This document shows positions 1 through 8,900 of a DNA stretch of 25,290 nucleotides, in pieces. The position numbers and the translations under genes were made by a program. Each line of letters starts with the position of its first letter. Positions within the stretch are counted from its first letter, which is position 1. The notes beneath the pieces are model-generated. The model ran no database searches and was not told the origin of the DNA. It saw only the letters and a program-made list of their open reading frames with translations. The stretch is from an uncultured Lachnospiraceae bacterium (GTDB lineage: Bacteria; Bacillota; Clostridia; Lachnospirales; Lachnospiraceae), in NCBI GenBank assembly GCA_910578715.1, contig CAJTRL010000047.1:1-25290 (forward strand), written 5' to 3'.

Positions 1-2
1 CG

Positions 3-362
3 CTGACAGGAAAAAAGAAAGCGGCAAAGGCAAACCCGAAAATCACCGCCCTGCAAGTGGAACTTGCCCATGTGGACAGCGAGATTGAAAAGCTGGTGGA
101 CAGTCTGACGGGCGCAAACAATGTGCTGCTCTCCTATGTGAATGTGAAGATAGCCGAACTGGACGGACGCAAGCAGGAACTTCTGGCAAGGATAGCGGAG
201 TTGACGGTGGAAGCCATCAGCCCGGAACAGGTCAGCCAGATTTCCGGCTACCTCGACACATGGGACAGCGTATCCTTTGACGACAAGCGGCGGGTGGTGG
301 ATTTGATGATTACCACCGTTGCCGCCACAAGCGACAGCTTGAACATCACATGGAAAATCTGA
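3..362 (+). CDS. Large serine recombinase, C-terminal end (partial)
   Basis: The frame is open from the window edge to a TGA at 360-362, so only the last ~119 residues are present. They form a helical, charged tail (IEKLVDSLTGANNVLLSYV, then ISPEQVSQISGYLDTW, then DDKRRVVDLMITTV). This is typical of the coiled-coil and C-terminal part of large serine recombinases carried by Tn4451/Tn916-like integrative elements of Clostridia. The catalytic resolvase domain would lie upstream of the window. Such enzymes excise and integrate the element that carries them, and the gene often sits at one end of it. The base composition looks more GC-rich than the toxin-antitoxin genes that follow, which fits separate origins. 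The family call is from recognition of the tail only. Confidence 0.75.
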   Translation: MTGKKKAAKANPKITALQVELAHVDSEIEKLVDSLTGANNVLLSYVNVKIAELDGRKQELLARIAELTVEAISPEQVSQISGYLDTWDSVSFDDKRRVVDLMITTVAATSDSLNITWKI

Positions 363-385
363 CGGGCATATCAGCGCCCGTCAGA
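358..385 (+). other. Perfect 10-bp hairpin over the recombinase stop codon
   Basis: TCTGACGGGC (358-367) and GCCCGTCAGA (376-385) are exact reverse complements around an 8-base loop, and the stop codon lies inside the left arm. No T-run follows, so it is not a textbook intrinsic terminator. It could still stop or stabilise the recombinase transcript, or lie near the end of the mobile element. Confidence 0.5.
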
Positions 386-484
386 CCGTTACCTTGTGTA
401 GTCCCTTGTAAACTGTACCTTTCCAAATTGTAAATATCATTTAAAATCTCTTTAATTTATTCACAATTCTATTCTTAATGAGGA

Positions 485-523
485 TTGATATTTTCTCAGG
501 CGCAGTATATACTAAGTATATAC
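485..523 (+). promoter_or_regulatory. mazEF promoter with twin palindromic operator
   Basis: The -35 box is TTGATA (485-490) and the -10 box is TATACT (508-513), with a 17-bp spacer. Overlapping the -10 are two copies of GTATATAC (505-512 and 516-523) separated by TAA; each copy is itself a perfect palindrome. A ribosome site AAGGAGGG (531-538) follows, then the ATG at 544. Repeated palindromes over the -10 are what one expects of an operator for autorepression by an AbrB/MazE-type antitoxin or toxin-antitoxin complex. That binding is inferred. Confidence 0.75.
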
Positions 524-543
524 AAATTTTAAGGAGGGCTTAA

Positions 544-786
544 ATGCAGACACAGGTAAAAGAATGGGGTAACAGTCAGGGAATAAGACTGCCAAAGGAG
601 ATACTGAAAAGTGCAGGAATTGCATTAAACGAGCTTTTAGATGTCACAGCGTCAAACGGTGTCATTACTTTATCAAAACCATTTCGTCACAAAACGCTGG
701 AAGAAAGAGCTGCGGAGTTTGACGGAAAATTAATGCTTGACGGCGAATATGACTGGGGCGGTCCTGTCGGAAGAGAGGTGTGGTAA
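544..786 (+). CDS. mazE: AbrB/MazE-type antitoxin
   Basis: An 80-residue protein with the swapped-hairpin AbrB/MazE DNA-binding fold at its N-terminus: VKEWGNSQGIRLPKEIL at residues 5-21 is the classic MazE signature, where WGNS and IRLPK contact DNA. The acidic C-terminal tail (residues ~50-80, ending DWGGPVGREVW) matches the part that wraps around and blocks a MazF toxin. The start is set by AAGGAGGG about 5 bases upstream. The gene overlaps the toxin gene by one base (TAATG at 784-788), so the pair should be translationally coupled, antitoxin first. It probably represses its own promoter through the twin GTATATAC sites. The family is clear; the cognate toxin is inferred from position. Confidence 0.85.
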   Translation: MQTQVKEWGNSQGIRLPKEILKSAGIALNELLDVTASNGVITLSKPFRHKTLEERAAEFDGKLMLDGEYDWGGPVGREVW

Positions 787-1088
787 TGGAACCTTTACAT
801 CAGGGAGATATTTTGAAAATAGAAAAAATTTCACATCCTGTATTCATTGCCAGTAAAGACTTTTTCAATACCAACGGTGAGATAATCGGATGCCCTGTTA
901 TTCATAACTCTAAGCCGGGACCTCTTCATATATGGATGTCCACAAAAAATACGGAAGGATACATCCATTGTGAAAAACTTACACTGCTGGATTTATCGGT
1001 CCGTGGTTATAAAAAAATAGACCGATTGCCATTTTCCGAAATTATGAATGTATCCGATGCCATACAGGGTATTTTTGACTATATCTGA
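786..1088 (+). CDS. MazF/PemK-type toxin, divergent
   Basis: A 100-residue protein placed directly after the antitoxin. I chose the ATG at 786, which overlaps the antitoxin TAA, over an in-frame GTG at 780. GDIL at residues 7-10, the strand pair PVFIASKDFF and the CPVI segment at 36-39 follow the MazF beta-barrel order, where the toxin cuts mRNA at short sequence motifs. Canonical MazF has an HRP or VRP motif whose Arg is catalytic, and a Ser/Thr in the CPIT/AITA segment. Here the first reads SHP (H17 replaces Arg) and the second CPVIHNS. It therefore belongs to a divergent branch, with altered chemistry or reduced activity. Toxin identity is likely from context; activity is uncertain. Confidence 0.72.
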   Translation: MEPLHQGDILKIEKISHPVFIASKDFFNTNGEIIGCPVIHNSKPGPLHIWMSTKNTEGYIHCEKLTLLDLSVRGYKKIDRLPFSEIMNVSDAIQGIFDYI

Positions 1089-1159
1089 AACTGTTATCTC
1101 TGTAATGGAGTTGCTGTCCCTGTTCATGGCTCTGTCCCCCAACTTAAAAAGGAAATACA

Positions 1160-1846
1160 ATGATGAATCCCTGGGAAGAAATATCCTTATCCGATTATGA
1201 AGCGCATATGAAATTAAATACGGTTATGCAGTTACAGTGCTTAAACCAGATGATGAAAAGCCAGTTTGATTCCTATCCTGTAAGTTCTGCGGTTATTCTG
1301 GGAATTGCGGGCGGAAACGGCCTGGAACACATCGACAGGAACAAATTTCACAAAGTGTATGGCATCGATATTAACAGGGAATATCTGACCGCGGTAAAGA
1401 AACGATATTCCGGCATTTCCGACAGATTGGAATGTATGCAGTTAAATCTCATGGAAGAAGCGGACAGACTACCTAAAGCGGAACTATTGCTTGCTGATTT
1501 GTTAATTGAATATATCGGATACGACTGCTTTCTAAAATCAGTGGAACAGGTACATCCCAAATATATATCCTGTATTATTCAAATCAATCCGGCCGACCGC
1601 GGGAACGAAGAAAACAACTGGGTTTCCGATTCGCCCTATCTCCATGTATTCTACAATCTCGACCGCGTCCATCATCAAATAGAAGAAACTCCGCTGATTC
1701 AGGCTCTGCGCGGTATCGGGTATCGTCTCATTGACAAAAAGGACCGTTCCTTACCGAATGGAAAAAAACTCGTTCAGTTAGATTTTACACAGGCCGGAAC
1801 AGAACTTCATCCCAGCCTGATTTCCTCCTCCAGCCGGAAAGAATAA
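1160..1846 (+). CDS. Class I SAM-dependent methyltransferase
   Basis: 228 residues with a Rossmann-type methyltransferase core. Motif I is ILGIAGGNG at residues 46-54, which binds S-adenosylmethionine; an acidic strand end at D70 (VYGIDINREY) should bind its ribose. The LLLADLLIEYIGY segment near 108-120 and PNGKKLVQLDF near the C-terminus are features of a small uncharacterised methyltransferase family of Clostridia and Bacilli. The substrate is not known. The ribosome site AAAAAGGAAA precedes ATGATG at 1160. The last ~17 residues (after LDF) are low-complexity and read antisense into addA, so the natural C-terminus may have been lost and replaced by read-through to the next stop. The gene is convergent with addA, with a 40-bp overlap. 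Confidence 0.75.
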   Translation: MMNPWEEISLSDYEAHMKLNTVMQLQCLNQMMKSQFDSYPVSSAVILGIAGGNGLEHIDRNKFHKVYGIDINREYLTAVKKRYSGISDRLECMQLNLMEEADRLPKAELLLADLLIEYIGYDCFLKSVEQVHPKYISCIIQINPADRGNEENNWVSDSPYLHVFYNLDRVHHQIEETPLIQALRGIGYRLIDKKDRSLPNGKKLVQLDFTQAGTELHPSLISSSSRKE

Positions 1847-4800
1847 ATAATTTTCTCCGCGGTCCGCATTCCTCCGCCGGAAGGCCTGTACCCGGAAAGC
1901 TGCTCCAGCGCTTCCGCATAGTAATCCAGCTGTGTCTGATACCGCTTTACCAGTTCGTCGGCGCGTGTAACCGCATCCGTTTTGTAGTCCACCACCACAT
2001 AGCTTCCTTTCTCTTCAAAGAAAACATCGATAATGCCCTGAATAAGGACCGTTTCCTCCTCCGGAAACTCCGCGTTCAGACGGTTTGCGGATAGTCCGAG
2101 CACAAACGGCTGTTCCCGGTACAGTTTCCCCGCACAGGCCGCCTTTGCCATTCTTTTTGCGATGCCGCTTTTCAGAAAGGCAACGATTTTATCTACGGAA
2201 ACCAAATCATAATAAGCCTGTGACAATTTTTCCTCCGCCAGCATTCTGTCCAGTTCTTCCTGGACCAGCTCTGATAATTCTTGCTGACAGACTTCCCGGG
2301 CAGTCTTTTCCTCATCGCCCAATCCGGTCAAAAGCCGGAAATCAAATAACTCCATCACCTTATGGTAAGCGCTGCCCCGGTCAGAGCCGCTGGCAGTCTC
2401 GTCCTGTTTCAGGAATTTGGGCAGATAAGGAACAACCTGTTCTTCTTCGTATAAAGAGAAAGAAAAATCGGTTTCTTCCCGCATTCCGGCCTTTTTCAGT
2501 TCCGAAACCGTCGTCTTTGTATATAAATCTTTCAGATTGTCATAGGAATACCGATAGGAAAATTTATCCGACATCAATGTCAAAAGTTCTTTATCTATCC
2601 GGTCAACGTTTCCCGCCGCATCGAATAGCAATAATTTTCTTCGGTCGTCCTCTCTTTCGACCAGGTCTTCTGCTTTGGCCTCCAGTGTATCTTCCCATTG
2701 GACAACGGAGATAAGCAGCTTCATATCTTCCTGATACAATGGATTTTGACTTTCTGGGTCAATCCCACACAGCCGCCATAACGCGCCAAAACAGCGGTTC
2801 CTTGAAGCCGCATATAGAAGCACGTCAAGAAAGCTGCCCATCCGTAGCAGCGTATCATACGCAAAGCATTTTTCCCTGACCCACTGCAGCGCCATCAGGG
2901 ACGAAATCTTTTTTTCCGGCTGTTTCAAAGTTCCCGTCAATATCAGCTTTTCTTTCGCCCTCGTCATCGCCACATACAAAATCCTGAGCTCTTCCGCCAG
3001 ATTGTCCTGACGCAGTCTGGATGCGATAAAATTCCGCCGCAGATTCCGGCTCGTCACCCGCAGTTCGGGATTTACATAATCCACGCCGATTCCCAAATCC
3101 ACATCCATCACCAGACGGCCGCCCGCATCCCGGTTATTGAAGCTCTTGGCAAGCCCCGCCACAAAACAGATTGGAAATTCCAGACCCTTGCTTTTATGAA
3201 TGCTCATAATCCGCACCACATCGGCATTTTCATCCTGTAAGCCAGCTTCTCCATAATCCACATCATACTTTTCCAGCTGCTCGATATACCGCAGAAAATG
3301 GTATAATCCGTAATAACTCGTTTTCTCATAATCCGCCGCTTTAACGAGAAGCATCTGTGTATTGGCGCATCTCCGGCTCCCGCCCGGCTTAGCCATCACA
3401 TAGGGCAGATAGTCATATTCGCGGATAATTGTCTGAAGTAGTTCATGCACCGGCATATAAACGGTCATTTCCCGATACCGCTCCACCTGCTCCAGAAATT
3501 CCCGCAGTCTGCCGCGGAGCGAAGTCTCTGTTTCCACGCCGTCGGACTCCGGTTCCGCCTTCGTCCTGCTGCCGGCATGCTCCGATTCCGCCGCGGTTCC
3601 TTCGACGGACGAGCCTCCATCCACATACAGCCGGACCGCATCATAAAGATAACGTTTTTTCGGATAAGCCGCCCGCACCAGCGCAATTTCCTCCTCCGTA
3701 AAGCCGCCGAAGTACGAATGCAGCGTCCCGTATAGCGGAATATCCTGTAATGGATTGTCCAGTATCTGCAGAAAATGCAGCAGCTCCTGTACTTCCGCCG
3801 CCGCAAAATAACCTGTCTTGGAGGTTACATGCGCCGGAATCCCCTCTTCCTCCAATATTTTCTTAAACAGCTCGTCCCATCCCGAAGTCGTCCGCAGTAA
3901 AATCACGATATCCCGGTAAGAAGTCAGCCGCAGTTCCCCGGTCTCTTTGTCCGTCACCCGGAAAGAAGTGACAAGTTCCTTAATTTTCCCGGCGATTCCG
4001 TAGGCTTCCTGTTCTTTTGCCCCCAGCTCTCCCGCTCCCTGTTCTTTTCTTCCTTCTTCTTTTCTTTCTTCTTTTGCTCCCTCTTCCTTCGTCACGAAAA
4101 GCAGCAGTTCCGTTTCGTTCCTGTCCCCGGAAGGCGGGATAGTCCCGGAACCTGTCGTTTCAGCGCGGGTCTCCCCGGAACCGTCCGCCTCAGCGCGGGC
4201 CTCCCCGGAACCGTCCGTTTCAGCGCGGGCCTCCCCGGAACCGTCCGTTTCAGCGTGGGTCTCCCCGGAACCGTCCGCCTCCGGGTACAACGCCCCCGGA
4301 TATAATGCCGCCTTTTCATCGTAAACGATTCCGCCCAGTTCTTTGCGCATCACCTGGGAAAAGACCGCATTCGTGCTGGTAAGTACCTGTTCTCTGCTCC
4401 GGAAATTTTTGTGCAGGTCGATGCGCAGCGTACTTCCGCCGTCCTCTTCCAGATAAGTATTGTATTTTTCCATGAAAAGCTCCGGCCTCGCCAGACGGAA
4501 CTTGTAGATGCTCTGCTTCACATCCCCCACCATAAAACGGTTATAGTTCCCGTCCGCCTCGCCGGAAATCGCGGAAAGCAGATATTCCTGTACCAGATTG
4601 CTGTCCTGATATTCGTCGATTAAAATCTCCGTAAAATGGCTCCGGTACTCCAATGCCGTTTCCGTAGCCTCCACGCCGCCGTCTTCTTTATGCCGCAGCA
4701 GAATCTCCAGTGCAAAATGCTCGATGTCGTCAAAATCCAACAGGTTCTTCTCCCGTTTCGTCCGGCCAAAGGTTTCCAGAAAAAGAAGCGTTAAATCCAC

Positions 4801-5904
4801 AAGCGCACAGACCGCTTCGCCGCAGACTGTCATCTGACGCAGGATTTCCTCCGAAGACCGGGCAAAATAATTCTTCTGCATCGCCTGTACCTGTTCTTTG
4901 ATTTCGGAACGGATGCTTTTGACAAGTTCCCGTTTTGCCTGAGAAACCGCCGCATCCTTTTTGGGAGAAAGTCTGCCGAAAGAAAGGGCAGAGAACTGCA
5001 AAAAACGCTCCTCGTAGCTTTGCGCCGCCAGCAGCCTTTCGAGCTGTTCCTTTTCCTGTTCCAGCAGCTCCCCATACATATAGGGACCGTCTGGCATTTC
5101 ACTCAGTGCAACGCATTGACCTATTTGCTCAATCAATCCTTTCAGGGATAAATCGGTCTGCCTCATCATATCCCGCACCCATCCCAGTTCCATCAGAGCG
5201 GACGCCGCCCGGTCTGCCGCCGTGCCATCAGTCCCTTCCATCAGCGCCGATACAGCCTCATCTGCTGCCGCACCATAAGTCTCACCTGTCACCAGTCCCG
5301 GCACGTCATAATCCTTCTTCCGCTCCCGCAGCCATTCTTCCGGAAACGGGTGGCTCATGGCAAAATCGTAGAGGCGGAGTACCGCCTCTTCCACCGCCCG
5401 GTCCCGGCTCCCGGTGCTGAAATACTCCATACAATGAACAAAAGCGGCGTCGCCCTCCTGATAACACCGTTCCAGCACATCGCCCATCACATCGTTTTTC
5501 AGAAGTTTCAGTTCTCCTTCGTCCGCAATACGGAATCCCGGGTCAAGCCCGATGGTATGAAAATGATTGCGAATCACAAACAGACAGAAGCTGTCGATTG
5601 TCGTAATCTGCGCATTATGCAAGAGCGCCGCCTGTTTCTGCAAATGTTCGTTTTCCGGCTCTTTTGCCAGTTTTTCTCCGATAGCATTGCTGACCCGCTC
5701 CCGCATTTCAGCCGCCGCCGCATTGGTAAATGTCACAACAAGCAGTCTGTCGATATCCACCGGATTTGCAGCGTCGCTCACCATTTTGACGATGCGCTCC
5801 ACAAGAACCGCCGTTTTCCCGGAGCCTGCCGCCGCCGACACCAGCAGATTACAGCCATGTGTATCGATTACCTTCTGTTGTTCCGCCGTATAAGAAACGC
5901 CCAT
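1807..5904 (-). CDS. addA: ATP-dependent helicase/nuclease subunit A (AddA)
   Basis: A 1365-residue AddA. With AddB it forms the Gram-positive counterpart of RecBCD, resecting double-strand breaks to produce 3' tails for RecA. UvrD-type helicase motifs occur in order: Walker A AAAGSGKT (24-31), the LIDEYQDS Walker B region (428-435), GDVKQSIYKFR (460-470), SIHKSKGLEF (901-910) and YVAMTRAKEKL (977-987). The C-terminal RecB-family nuclease follows: GSAYHKVMELF (1177-1187), IIDVF (1291-1295), DYKTD (1306-1310) and YQTQLDYYAEAL (1322-1333). All catalytic residues appear intact. It is ~130 residues longer than B. subtilis AddA, mainly through a repetitive linker (~541-632) and a Ser/Glu-rich stretch (~763-795). 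It starts 58 bases after addB, so the two are probably cotranscribed. Confidence 0.97.
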   Translation of the reverse strand: MGVSYTAEQQKVIDTHGCNLLVSAAAGSGKTAVLVERIVKMVSDAANPVDIDRLLVVTFTNAAAAEMRERVSNAIGEKLAKEPENEHLQKQAALLHNAQITTIDSFCLFVIRNHFHTIGLDPGFRIADEGELKLLKNDVMGDVLERCYQEGDAAFVHCMEYFSTGSRDRAVEEAVLRLYDFAMSHPFPEEWLRERKKDYDVPGLVTGETYGAAADEAVSALMEGTDGTAADRAASALMELGWVRDMMRQTDLSLKGLIEQIGQCVALSEMPDGPYMYGELLEQEKEQLERLLAAQSYEERFLQFSALSFGRLSPKKDAAVSQAKRELVKSIRSEIKEQVQAMQKNYFARSSEEILRQMTVCGEAVCALVDLTLLFLETFGRTKREKNLLDFDDIEHFALEILLRHKEDGGVEATETALEYRSHFTEILIDEYQDSNLVQEYLLSAISGEADGNYNRFMVGDVKQSIYKFRLARPELFMEKYNTYLEEDGGSTLRIDLHKNFRSREQVLTSTNAVFSQVMRKELGGIVYDEKAALYPGALYPEADGSGETHAETDGSGEARAETDGSGEARAEADGSGETRAETTGSGTIPPSGDRNETELLLFVTKEEGAKEERKEEGRKEQGAGELGAKEQEAYGIAGKIKELVTSFRVTDKETGELRLTSYRDIVILLRTTSGWDELFKKILEEEGIPAHVTSKTGYFAAAEVQELLHFLQILDNPLQDIPLYGTLHSYFGGFTEEEIALVRAAYPKKRYLYDAVRLYVDGGSSVEGTAAESEHAGSRTKAEPESDGVETETSLRGRLREFLEQVERYREMTVYMPVHELLQTIIREYDYLPYVMAKPGGSRRCANTQMLLVKAADYEKTSYYGLYHFLRYIEQLEKYDVDYGEAGLQDENADVVRIMSIHKSKGLEFPICFVAGLAKSFNNRDAGGRLVMDVDLGIGVDYVNPELRVTSRNLRRNFIASRLRQDNLAEELRILYVAMTRAKEKLILTGTLKQPEKKISSLMALQWVREKCFAYDTLLRMGSFLDVLLYAASRNRCFGALWRLCGIDPESQNPLYQEDMKLLISVVQWEDTLEAKAEDLVEREDDRRKLLLFDAAGNVDRIDKELLTLMSDKFSYRYSYDNLKDLYTKTTVSELKKAGMREETDFSFSLYEEEQVVPYLPKFLKQDETASGSDRGSAYHKVMELFDFRLLTGLGDEEKTAREVCQQELSELVQEELDRMLAEEKLSQAYYDLVSVDKIVAFLKSGIAKRMAKAACAGKLYREQPFVLGLSANRLNAEFPEEETVLIQGIIDVFFEEKGSYVVVDYKTDAVTRADELVKRYQTQLDYYAEALEQLSGYRPSGGGMRTAEKIIYSFRLEEEIRLG
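4144..4293 (-). repeat. 30-bp tandem repeat inside addA
   Basis: Five 30-bp units start at 4144, 4174, 4204, 4234 and 4264 on the + strand, each opening CCCGGAAC. The middle three are nearly identical; the outer two are diverged. On the coding strand each unit encodes a ten-residue block of the form DGSGEARAET. It is followed in the protein by a charged Lys/Glu/Gly-rich run. It lies in a loop between conserved helicase blocks, where a length change in multiples of 30 bp would keep the frame. Confidence 0.9.
5191..5286 (-). repeat. Degenerate 48-bp duplication inside addA
   Basis: Two imperfect copies offset by 48 bp (CATCAG at 5191 and 5239) encode similar 16-residue stretches: AADEAVSALME followed by GTDGT, then AADRAASALME. 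It is an in-frame local duplication in a poorly conserved part of AddA, after the ATPase N-terminal core. Confidence 0.6.
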
Positions 5905-5962
5905 TTAATAACCATGCCTTTCTATTGCCGAATAAATTCGGCTATGAAAAATCTCCGATTTT

Positions 5963-8900
5963 TCAACCTATACTTTTATTCGCCTCCGCCATCCGGAGCA
6001 CCGCCTCGTCCGGCGACAGATTTTCCAGCTTCCTCATCTGAAAACCGCCGATTTCATTGTCGAAACCGCAGATGCTCCGGTACGCGCAGTAAGTGCATGC
6101 GCTGTTTCCGTTCTGTTCACAGGGATTGACCGAAATGTTTCCCTGTAAGATTCCGGCTCCGAGCTCTTTGATTTTGAGGTTGACATAATCCGATACCGTC
6201 CGCATCTCCTCTTCGTTTATGACACTTGAGTAAGCGGAAAAGCTGCCGTCTTTTTTCCGTTCAATCGGGAGAATATCGGACTTCCCCGTAAATTCCTTAT
6301 CCAACAGCCTGACAGCTCTGTCATCGCTGTTGACTATTCCGGTCGTCTTCAACTCCTGTAAAATTTTCTGATTCAGCTGTTCCGGCGTCAATGCCTGTCC
6401 GTCCTCAATCATCGGGTCGGCGATATGGTAATACAGCATCGCGGCGGGAACGACTTTTTTCCCCGGATGCTTTTTCTGCTCCATTTCCACGGCCGCATTC
6501 ATATAGACCACAAGCTGTAACTGTAAACCGTAATACAGCGCCGCCAAATCGAACTTCCGGCTTCCCGACTTATAATCGATAACCTTGACATAGACGACGT
6601 CCTCTTCCTCGCATGTATCGATACGGTCGATTCTGCCCTGCAGTTTCATTTTTTCCTGTCCGGTCAGCGCGATGTTGACCGCGTCCAAATCTTCCAGCAT
6701 GGAAAAAGACATTTCAAAATGCTCCGGCAGAAAAGACCCTTTCTGCAGCTGAATCTGTAACGTGCGGATTGTGCGCCCCAGAATCCGCCGGATTCTTTTC
6801 AGCAAGTACTGGTTCCGGAAACTGCTGTAAAGAACCGTTTCGCCATAGCTGACCGCATAGGCCTCTATCGCTTCATCCAGCATTTTTTCTCCGGCTTCCT
6901 GTGGAAAATCGAACCAGGTATACCCGCGTTCCGTCAGTTTTTCCGAAAACAGCTCCAGCACGCCATGAAAAACGTTTCCCATATCCACATCTTCAAAACC
7001 ATATTCTCCGCGCTCTTTCAGCGCCAGCCCGTACTGCAAAAAATGCGCATAGGCACAGGCCGCATATTTTTCCAGGCGGCTGATGCTGTTTTGCAGAACT
7101 GTTCCGTACAGCGCCGTCGTCACCTGTCTGGAAAGCGGACTTTCCCGGTAATGATAAAACGCCGTATCAATCAGCCCTGAAACCGTCTCCCGCCAGTCAG
7201 GATTCCCATAGTAACTGCAAAAAAAGGTATACAGTTTCCGTTGTTCCTCCACGTCCAGTCTGCCCGCCGCATATTCCCGCAAAAGCTCCGTAAAAAACAA
7301 AATTCCGTCCGCTCCGCTCGACAACTGCTCTTCCATCGGCCAGAGCTCAGGCCTCTGAACGGTAAGACCCGGAAACAGCTTCTGCATTGTATCGATTAAG
7401 TAAGCCGGCCGCCTGCTCTTGCCGTCATTGCCGACCTTTGCGTAAGATAAGTAAAGCCGTTCCGAAGGTTTCGTCATGTTCAGATACAGATACAGCCGCT
7501 GAATATACATCTGCTGTCTTGGCGTCGGCGCAAGCTCCCAGCCCGACTCCTGTAAAAATTCCCGGTCGATATCCGAGATAATGCCCCCGCCCCCGGTTCC
7601 CTTCGGAATATTCCCGTCATTGATACCGAGAAAAAAAAGAACCTTAACTTGTTTTAAACGGGTTCTTTCGATATCGCCGATAACAATTCTGTCCACGTTC
7701 TGGGGAATCGTCCCCACCGTAATTTCGGCAAACCCGGAGTCCAGAATTTCCGCAAACTCCCGGAATGTCATTGGCTCGTCCTTTAGCAGTCCCTCTATCT
7801 GGTCCAGCAGGTCGATGACAAGGCCGTAAATCTGTCCGTATTCTTTCGCCTTTGCCGGCTCTCCCTCCGCCTTGAATTTCGCCTCATAACGGGCAAGTTT
7901 CTGCTGAAGCTCGTTTTTTACCAGAAAATCATATAACGCCCGCACTAGTTCCCCCGCCGTCCGATAACCGCCAAGAAGCGGAGCAAGCTGCTCCAGCAGA
8001 CTTTCCCGCATCGCGTTATACCGGGCGAGCGCGGCAACGCCCTCTTCTCCGTCCTCTTCCTTATAGACAAAAAGACTGCTCCACTTTCTTTTCCCGCGCA
8101 GACCGAATCTGCGGATATAATTTTCCAGCCTGTCGATATCCTCCCGCGCAAAGACGCACATCCCCGTCCGCAGATAATGAAAAACCGCATCTTTGCTGAA
8201 ATCCTGTAAAACAATCTGCAGCGCGCTGCGGATATATTCGGTAAACGGATTGAACAGGATTCCCCGCGTCTGGTCCATATAAACCGGTATGCCGAAGCGC
8301 GCAAACTCCTCCTCGATATCGTTTCCGTAAGTTTCCATGCTGCCCGTCACGACCGCGATATCCCGGTAGTGAAGGCCGGAGGCTTCCCCGGTCCGCACGG
8401 ATACGCCCTCCGGCTTCTCTGCCCCTGTCCGCTGTCCCAGGCCTTCCTCTCCGCGGAGCAGCCGGTATATCTCGATACAGGTCTGCCGGATTTCCTCCTT
8501 CGGCGTTGACGCTTCCAGCAGACAGATACGCGTCGGCTCCGCTTCATAAGGCACCACCGGATAGCGGAACAAATGCCTCTCCAGATGCGCCAGCTCCGGG
8601 TTATCCCAAAATCTCGGAAGCCGTTCCGCCGGACGCCCCTGTTCATTCCCCACAGTCTCCGGCTCACACGGTCCATCCCCTGGCACTCCTCCGCAGACCA
8701 CCGCCGGAAGCATCGGAACGCCCTCCGCATCCCCGAGCTTTCGCAAATCCGCAACCGTTTTTTTACTCAGATGAAACAACTTCTGCTCCCCATCCAGCCG
8801 ATAGGGATTTTCCCGCGCATCAATCGTAATCGTGACAATGACTTTCTTAGTCAACCGCATGAGTTCCTGTATTACGCGATACTGAATCGGCGTGAATCCG

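Noticed and set aside
3429..3735. Plus-strand Pro/Arg-rich open frames inside addA, and similar ones in addB
   Set aside because: Composition typical of antisense frames over GC-rich coding sequence; addA and addB motifs prove the minus strand is coding.
4144..4293. Possible CRISPR or mobile repeat in addA
   Set aside because: 30-bp units are head to tail with no spacers and stay in the addA frame, so it is a coding minisatellite.
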